Source of the DNA: Mariprofundaceae bacterium
GTDB taxonomy: Bacteria > Pseudomonadota > Zetaproteobacteria > Mariprofundales > Mariprofundaceae
Assembly: GCA_030950835.1 (NCBI GenBank)
Contig: JAUZQU010000168.1
Coordinates: 1-10,249 of the forward strand
Reading direction: 5' to 3'
Length of the DNA stretch: 10,249 bases
A program made the position numbers and the translations under genes. Under the pieces are notes generated by a model. That model saw nothing but the letters and a program-made list of their open reading frames with translations. It did not search any database and had not been told where the DNA came from. Shown here one piece after another: positions 5,709 to 10,249 of this stretch (its first letter is position 1; the number at the start of each line of letters is the position of its first letter).

Positions 5709-6569
5709 ATGCGTAATGTGATTTTTGAGGAATCGGCAAAAATATTGGCGCATGTGCATCATGCTGGTGCGCAGTCGATTTTGCGTTTAGCAGCACCCAA
5801 AACAGCGAAACATGCCAAAGCAGGGCAATTTGTGCATCTTAGGGTATCGGATGCGCTGCCTTTGCGTCGCCCGATTTCTATGATGTTGAGCAATCCTGAA
5901 AAGGGCACGATTGATTTGTTGTATAAACAAGTTGGTGAGGGAACAAGGCAGCTTGCACAACGCAAGGTGGGTGAAGAGTTGCCCATGTTAGGGCCTATTG
6001 GCAAACCTTTTGATTTGTCGGACATGAGCAAACGTTATGTGTTGATTGGGGGTGGTGTTGGTGTGCCACCTATGGTCTTTACTGCGGATACGTTGGCTGG
6101 AAAAGCCGATGTAGTGCTGTTTGCTGGCTCGGAAGTTGAGTTCCCTTTTGCCCTTAAACCATCTACATTTATGTTGCCGGGTATTGTTGGCAACACCACA
6201 TTAACCATCGCTTCACTTGAAGAGCGTGGTATTGCTTGCCGCTTGGCATCCAACGCTGGCTTGTATGGTTGTTATGAAGGGCATGTGCCTAGTTTAGCTA
6301 GAGATTATTTACTGGCTTTAAGTGATGCAGAAAGGGCGCGATGTGTATTGTTATCTTGTGGACCTCACCCTATGTTGCATGCAGTGGCAAAGCTTGGACG
6401 TGAATTCAATATACCTGCGCAATTAAGTTTAGAAGAATATATGGCATGTGCGATTGGTGGTTGTGCTGGTTGCGTGGTCAAAACGCTTGAAGATGGGCAA
6501 GAGAAATATAGGCGTGTGTGTGTGGATGGCCCTGTGTTTGATGCTAACATCTTGCCAGAATTTGCTTGA
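5709..6569 (+). CDS. pyrK: Dihydroorotate dehydrogenase electron-transfer subunit PyrK-like
   Basis: PyrK passes electrons from the FMN subunit PyrDB through a [2Fe-2S] cluster and FAD to NAD+ in pyrimidine synthesis. The 286-residue protein has the ferredoxin-reductase layout: FAD-binding motif RRPIS (53-57), GEGTRQLA (76-83), the pyridine-nucleotide loop IGGGVGVPPM (113-122), CGPHPML (217-223), and a C-terminal cluster motif with Cys247, Cys252, Cys255 and Cys271 (C-X4-C-X2-C-X15-C) that is typical of PyrK. AAGGG at 5694-5698 serves as ribosome site, 10 bases before the ATG. No pyrD is in the window; its neighbours are moeB and metK. It might therefore pair with a distant PyrD, or act as an electron-transfer subunit for another oxidoreductase. 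PyrK is the best name, with function inferred from motifs. Confidence 0.86.
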   Translation: MRNVIFEESAKILAHVHHAGAQSILRLAAPKTAKHAKAGQFVHLRVSDALPLRRPISMMLSNPEKGTIDLLYKQVGEGTRQLAQRKVGEELPMLGPIGKPFDLSDMSKRYVLIGGGVGVPPMVFTADTLAGKADVVLFAGSEVEFPFALKPSTFMLPGIVGNTTLTIASLEERGIACRLASNAGLYGCYEGHVPSLARDYLLALSDAERARCVLLSCGPHPMLHAVAKLGREFNIPAQLSLEEYMACAIGGCAGCVVKTLEDGQEKYRRVCVDGPVFDANILPEFA

Positions 6570-6580
6570 AATCTTGTCAA

Positions 6581-6586
6581 AAAGGA
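6581..6586 (+). promoter_or_regulatory. Shine-Dalgarno site of metK
   Basis: AAAGGA lies 6 bases before ATG 6593 within the 23-base gap after the pyrK stop. The gap is too short for a SAM-responsive riboswitch, and none is seen. Confidence 0.75.
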
Positions 6587-6592
6587 TGAAAA

Positions 6593-7768
6593 ATGAGTAG
6601 AAACTTCGTATTTACCTCGGAATCGGTGTCTGAAGGGCATCCCGACAAAATGGCTGACCAAATATCCGATAGTATTTTGGACGCAATTTTAGAGCAGGAT
6701 CCCCATGCACGTGTGGCATGTGAAACCATGATCAACACAGGCATGATTATCTTGTCTGGTGAAATTACAACGTCTGCGGTGATTGATTACCAAGCGATTG
6801 CGCGTAATGCAGTGAAAGAGATTGGTTATAATTCATCGGAAATGGGCTTTGATTATGCCTCATGTGCAGTGCTGGTGACGCTAGATAAGCAGTCGGTAGA
6901 CATTGCAGCAGGGGTGAATGAAGGCGAAGGTATTGACTTGGATCAAGGTGCTGGCGATCAAGGTTTGATGTTTGGTTATGCCACCAACGAGACGGATGTA
7001 TTGATGCCTATGCCTGTGCATTTATCGCACCAATTGGTAGCAAAACAAGCCGAAGTACGCAAAGCAGGTGTATTGAAATACTTGCGCCCTGATGCCAAAT
7101 CACAAGTGACCGTGCGTTATGAAGACTTTAAACCTGTGGCGATTGATGCGGTGGTGTTGTCTACCCAACACTCTGCGGATGTTAGCCATGAAGATTTGAT
7201 TGCAGGTGTGATGCAGGAAGTGATTCATCCTGTGTTGGATAAAACAGGGCTGTTGCATGACAAAACTGAATACCATATCAATCCCACAGGACGTTTTGTT
7301 ATTGGCGGGCCAGTAGGTGATTGTGGTGTAACAGGGCGCAAGATTATTGTGGATACTTATGGTGGTTTTGGGCATCACGGCGGCGGTGCTTTTTCGGGCA
7401 AAGATCCGACAAAAGTGGACAGGTCAGCCTGTTATATGATGCGTTATGTGGCGAAAAACATTGTCGCAGCAGGGTTTGCAGAGCGATGTGAAGTGCAGGT
7501 GGCGTATGCCATTGGTGTTGCTCATCCTTTGAGTGTGATGGTGAATACTTTTGGTACGGGTAATGTCGATGAAGAAAAATTAGCCGAAGCAGTGCGTGAA
7601 GTCTTTGATTTAAGACCCAAAGGTATTGTGCAAGAGTTGGACTTATTGCGTCCGATTTATAGAAAAACGGCTGCTTATGGTCATTTTGGACGTGAGTTGC
7701 CTGAATTTACGTGGGAAAAAGTGGATAAAGTCGATGCTTTAAAGACAGCGCTGGGTTTTGAAGCTTAA
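6593..7768 (+). CDS. metK: S-adenosylmethionine synthetase
   Basis: MetK makes S-adenosylmethionine from methionine and ATP in the cytoplasm, supplying methyl groups for, among others, the corrin-ring methylations encoded upstream. At 391 residues it is of usual length. Diagnostic motifs: FTSESVSEGHPDKMADQISD (7-26) with the HPDK signature, GAGDQGLMFGYA (119-130), NPTGRFVIGGP (230-240), and GGGAFSGKDPTKVDRS (263-278), the pyrophosphate-binding stretch. All conserved positions that I can check are intact. A good ribosome site and the 23-base gap after pyrK suggest that it is read from the same transcript as the genes before it. A 67-base gap follows before recF. Confidence 0.98.
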   Translation: MSRNFVFTSESVSEGHPDKMADQISDSILDAILEQDPHARVACETMINTGMIILSGEITTSAVIDYQAIARNAVKEIGYNSSEMGFDYASCAVLVTLDKQSVDIAAGVNEGEGIDLDQGAGDQGLMFGYATNETDVLMPMPVHLSHQLVAKQAEVRKAGVLKYLRPDAKSQVTVRYEDFKPVAIDAVVLSTQHSADVSHEDLIAGVMQEVIHPVLDKTGLLHDKTEYHINPTGRFVIGGPVGDCGVTGRKIIVDTYGGFGHHGGGAFSGKDPTKVDRSACYMMRYVAKNIVAAGFAERCEVQVAYAIGVAHPLSVMVNTFGTGNVDEEKLAEAVREVFDLRPKGIVQELDLLRPIYRKTAAYGHFGRELPEFTWEKVDKVDALKTALGFEA

Positions 7769-7788
7769 GGACAGGTTGCATAGGTTTG

Positions 7789-7812
7789 TTGCTGTGAACA
7801 AAATCTCAGCAG
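7789..7812 (+). other. Weak stem-loop between metK and recF
   Basis: TTGCTG and CAGCAG can pair (five Watson-Crick pairs plus a G-T wobble) around a 12-base loop in the 67-base gap 7769-7835. No T-run follows, so it is not a convincing terminator. It may mark the end of the metK transcript or be chance. Confidence 0.2.
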
Positions 7813-7835
7813 CGCCATGTTTATAAAGTAGGCTT

Positions 7836-8909
7836 ATGGATGTTCAACATAACATGCCCAATATAGTGCGTTTAAAGCTGCAAAGATTACATCTGCAAAA
7901 CTTACGCTGCCACCATGATTATACATGGGAGTGCAGTGAAGATTTGAATTTGATTTGTGGTGATAATGGCTGTGGTAAAACCACCTTGTTGGAAGCTGCC
8001 TATATGTTGGCATACGGTCGTTCTTTTCGCCAAGCTAAAGCGCCGCAGTTGACCCGTTGGGACAGTAAATCCTTTCATATTCAGGCAACCATTCAACGTT
8101 ATGGCCCTTTGCATATTCGCCTAGATGGTCAAAAGGGCAAAGTGCAGATGACTTTACAAGGGCGCAAAGTTGCCCAACGTAAAGAAGTATTTGAACATAT
8201 TTCATTGATTGTGGATGCGCCGCAAGGGGTACGTTTGATTGATGGAACACCTGGCGAGCGGCGTAAATGGTTGGACAGGCTGGTGATTGCGACTATACCT
8301 GCTTCGCATGTGGTTTATCAGTCATATTTGCGTGCTTTGATGCAGCGTAGCCGCTTATTGCGCAAGGCTGGAAGTGCTTCAGAGTTGGCGAGTTGGGAGC
8401 AGCAGATTGTCGATTTTGGCTTGATTTTGAATCAACGCCGCGCTGCTGTGTTGACGCAACTTAATACTTTTTTAGAGGCTGAAAACACATGGCTTGACTT
8501 GCCTTTCCAACTTGAATTGGTGGGTCAAATTTTTGCAAATAAAGAGGCATGGCTGCTTTGGTTGCAAGAAAAACGCGAGGAACATCAACGCTTGGGCAGG
8601 GTCAGCCAAGGCCCGCATTGTGATAGGTTGAAAATTGGTTATAATGGGCGTGAAATTCGGGTGTGTGGTTCGCGTGGGCAACAAAAGTTATCAGGCATTG
8701 CGCTGCGTTTGGCAGAGTGTTTGGTGGTGCAACAAGCCAAACGTTTGATGCCAATTTTGTTGCTAGACGACTGTTTAGAGTCGCTGGATCACACCCGAGT
8801 GTTACGCTTGATGCAACGTTTACAACAGCATCAAGGACAAGTGCTGATGACTGCACCAGGTGATGTTTCACCTGATGTTTTGCAACACACAGCATGTTTA
8901 CGTTTATGA
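7836..8909 (+). CDS. recF: DNA replication and repair protein RecF (divergent)
   Basis: RecF is an SMC-like ABC ATPase that loads RecA at gapped DNA together with RecO and RecR. The 357-residue protein contains a Walker A loop GDNGCGKT (42-49), YMLAYGRSFRQAK (56-68), GERRKWLDRL (140-149), the ABC signature SRGQQKL (279-285), and Walker B PILLLDDCLESLD (306-318). Divergent spots are GPHCDRL (259-265) where most RecF proteins have GPHRDDL, and the Walker B/D-loop segment. Start choice is uncertain: ATG 7836 has only AAAGTAGG three bases upstream, while ATG 7854 or GTG 7866 would give a more typical N-terminus but have no ribosome site. It precedes gyrB as in many bacteria, yet is preceded by metK instead of dnaN. 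Confidence 0.93.
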   Translation: MDVQHNMPNIVRLKLQRLHLQNLRCHHDYTWECSEDLNLICGDNGCGKTTLLEAAYMLAYGRSFRQAKAPQLTRWDSKSFHIQATIQRYGPLHIRLDGQKGKVQMTLQGRKVAQRKEVFEHISLIVDAPQGVRLIDGTPGERRKWLDRLVIATIPASHVVYQSYLRALMQRSRLLRKAGSASELASWEQQIVDFGLILNQRRAAVLTQLNTFLEAENTWLDLPFQLELVGQIFANKEAWLLWLQEKREEHQRLGRVSQGPHCDRLKIGYNGREIRVCGSRGQQKLSGIALRLAECLVVQQAKRLMPILLLDDCLESLDHTRVLRLMQRLQQHQGQVLMTAPGDVSPDVLQHTACLRL

Positions 8910-8927
8910 CAGAGCAAGGCAAATGAT

Positions 8928-8953
8928 GTATGCAAACGAGGTATGCAAATGAG
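8928..8953 (+). repeat. 13-bp tandem direct repeat spanning the gyrB start
   Basis: GTATGCAAACGAG (8928-8940) is followed immediately by GTATGCAAATGAG (8941-8953), identical at 12 of 13 positions. The mismatch (C to T) in the second copy creates the ATG used at 8949, and the junction between copies creates the GAGG ribosome site. Confidence 0.85.
8938..8941 (+). promoter_or_regulatory. Shine-Dalgarno site that sets the gyrB start
   Basis: GAGG lies 7 bases before ATG 8949. The in-frame ATG at 8943 sits only one base from it and is too close; ATGs at 8923, 8926 and 8930 are in other frames and soon reach stops. Confidence 0.6.
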
Positions 8954-10249
8954 TGAAAAGAATCAGGAAGAATATAGCGCGGAGAGCATTCAGGTTCTGA
9001 AAGGTTTGGATGCAGTACGCAAACGCCCTGGCATGTATATCGGCGACACTGATGATGGTTCGGGTTTGCATCACATGGTGTATGAGGCGGTGGATAACTC
9101 CATCGATGAAGCCTTGGCTGGTCATTGTGATAAAGTAGAAGTGATTTTGCACTCGGATGATTCGGTGACGGTGCGTGATAATGGGCGTGGTATCCCTGTA
9201 GATATACATCCTGAAGAAAACCGATCTGCTGCTGAAGTGATTATGACGGTATTGCATGCTGGTGGTAAGTTTGACAGCAATTCATACAAGGTTTCAGGTG
9301 GTTTACACGGGGTTGGCGTATCGGTGGTCAATGCGCTTTCTGATTATTTGGAGCTGACCATTCGCCGTCATGGTAATGTGTATCAGTGTAGGTTTGAGCG
9401 TGGAGACACGGTGCAAGCTGTGCATGAAGTGGGCAAAGCCGAAGGTACGGGCACTGAAGTACGCTTTTTGCCCAGTTTAGAGACTTTTTCACATCGTAAC
9501 ATGTCTTTTGATATCCTTTCCAAACGTTTGCGCGAGCTTTCTTTCTTGAATAGTGGTGTGCGCATCGAACTTTTGGATGAGCGCACAGATAACCACCTTG
9601 TCTTTGAATATGAAGGTGGTATCACAGCATTTGTCGAACATTTGAATAAATCACGCACTTCTTTGCACGCTGGTTGCATTGCTATTGATACTGAAAAAGA
9701 TGATGTGGGCGTGGAGTTGTCCTTGCAATGGACCGACTCTTATCAAGAAAACGTTTTTTGTTATACCAACAACATTCCGCAACGTGATGGCGGGGCACAT
9801 TTAGCAGGTTTAAGAGCCGCTTTAACACGTTGCATCAATAACTATGCAGCGGCAAGTGGTTTGTTGAAAAAACATAAAGTCTCTTTAACGGGTGATGATT
9901 GTCGTGAAGGTTTAACGGCGGTACTGTCCATTAAAGTGCCAGATCCTAAGTTCTCCTCACAAACCAAAGATAAATTGGTATCTTCAGAAGTGCGTCCGAT
10001 TGTGGAAAGCAAAGTGAATGAGAAGTTATCGGAGTGGTTTGAAGAAAACCCGAAAGAAGCACGGACGATTGTGGGCAAAGCTGCAGAAGCAGCGATGGCA
10101 AGGGATGCAGCGCGTAAAGCGCGTGATTTAACCCGTAGAAAAGGGGCATTGGATGTCTCGAATTTGCCAGGCAAGTTGGCAGATTGTCAGGAGAAAGACC
10201 CCGCGAACTCTGAAATTTACCTGGTGGAGGGTGATTCTGCTGGCGGCTC
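8949..10249 (+). CDS. gyrB: DNA gyrase subunit B, 3' end cut by window
   Basis: GyrB is the ATPase subunit of the A2B2 topoisomerase that introduces negative supercoils into DNA. The window holds 433 complete codons and the frame is still open at the end. The GHKL ATPase domain shows YEAVDNSIDEA (45-55) with the catalytic-type Glu46 and Asn50, VRDNGRGIP (75-83) with Asp77, and GGLHGVGVSVVNAL (117-130). The transducer segment follows, with NNIPQRDGGAH in the ATP-contacting region and the basic stretch RDAARKARDLTRRK. The last residues, EGDSAGG (427-433), open the TOPRIM domain at the expected position. The N-terminus begins LKGLDAVRKRPGMYIGD a few residues after the start, as in typical GyrB. 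ParE is a less likely alternative, since the neighbour recF favours GyrB. Confidence 0.97.
   Translation, partial: MSEKNQEEYSAESIQVLKGLDAVRKRPGMYIGDTDDGSGLHHMVYEAVDNSIDEALAGHCDKVEVILHSDDSVTVRDNGRGIPVDIHPEENRSAAEVIMTVLHAGGKFDSNSYKVSGGLHGVGVSVVNALSDYLELTIRRHGNVYQCRFERGDTVQAVHEVGKAEGTGTEVRFLPSLETFSHRNMSFDILSKRLRELSFLNSGVRIELLDERTDNHLVFEYEGGITAFVEHLNKSRTSLHAGCIAIDTEKDDVGVELSLQWTDSYQENVFCYTNNIPQRDGGAHLAGLRAALTRCINNYAAASGLLKKHKVSLTGDDCREGLTAVLSIKVPDPKFSSQTKDKLVSSEVRPIVESKVNEKLSEWFEENPKEARTIVGKAAEAAMARDAARKARDLTRRKGALDVSNLPGKLADCQEKDPANSEIYLVEGDSAGG

Noticed and set aside
5082..5762. 226-codon open frame on the minus strand
   Set aside because: It lies antisense to the MoeB-rhodanese gene; its translation is rich in His, Cys and Thr with no recognisable domain, as expected of a shadow frame.
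7789..7828. Terminator or promoter between metK and recF
   Set aside because: The stem is weak and lacks a T-run; TATAAA at 7822-7827 lies only 8 bases from the start codon and has no good -35 element.
9842..10174. Minus-strand open frame within gyrB
   Set aside because: It is antisense to an intact gyrB with conserved motifs; no independent support.
1..10249. CRISPR arrays, insertion sequences, tRNA or rRNA genes
   Set aside because: The window is almost wholly coding, with gaps under 80 bases; no spaced repeats, transposase or RNA gene features were seen.

Overview
This window is a gene-dense, single-strand stretch of a bacterial chromosome. All twelve genes that can be supported lie on the + strand, and no gap between genes exceeds about 80 bases. 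Base composition is moderate (mid-40s percent GC by eye), with frequent TTG leucine codons. The gene set fits a Gram-negative proteobacterium: anaerobic-type cobalamin genes, class I PurE, RecF and GyrB. A lineage outside the well-studied enterics seems likely because RecF and the YrdC-like protein are quite divergent. A zetaproteobacterial (Mariprofundus/Ghiorsea-like) origin is only a weak guess. There are no insertion sequences, CRISPR arrays, tRNAs or rRNAs.

Region 1 (1-3368) is the end of a cobalamin operon. It holds a partial cbiG lacking its C-terminal domain, that missing domain as a separate CobE-like gene, a CobJ/CbiH methyltransferase carrying an extra C-terminal domain that looks like the heme-carrier family ChuX/HutX, a HEPN-MNT pair (HI0074/HI0073-like), and a thioredoxin-fold [2Fe-2S] ferredoxin. 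All six genes overlap by 4 to 8 bases (GTGA or ATGA junctions, and one 8-base overlap), so they are almost certainly co-transcribed and translationally coupled. The HEPN partner lacks the histidine of the RX4H motif.

Region 2 (3369-7768) holds metabolic genes: purE, a divergent YrdC/Sua5-family gene, a MoeB/ThiF-type E1-like enzyme with a C-terminal rhodanese domain, a PyrK-like FAD/[2Fe-2S] reductase subunit without an adjacent pyrD, and metK. Gaps of 13 to 78 bases and good Shine-Dalgarno sequences separate them.

Region 3 (7769-10249) is recF followed by the 5' two-thirds or so of gyrB, cut by the window end. The usual dnaN neighbour upstream of recF is replaced by metK. A 13-bp near-perfect tandem repeat spans the gyrB start codon and creates its Shine-Dalgarno sequence at the repeat junction.

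The most interesting points are the CobJ-ChuX/HutX-like fusion and the HEPN-MNT pair, with its altered HEPN motif, locked between that fusion and a ferredoxin gene inside the cobalamin operon.
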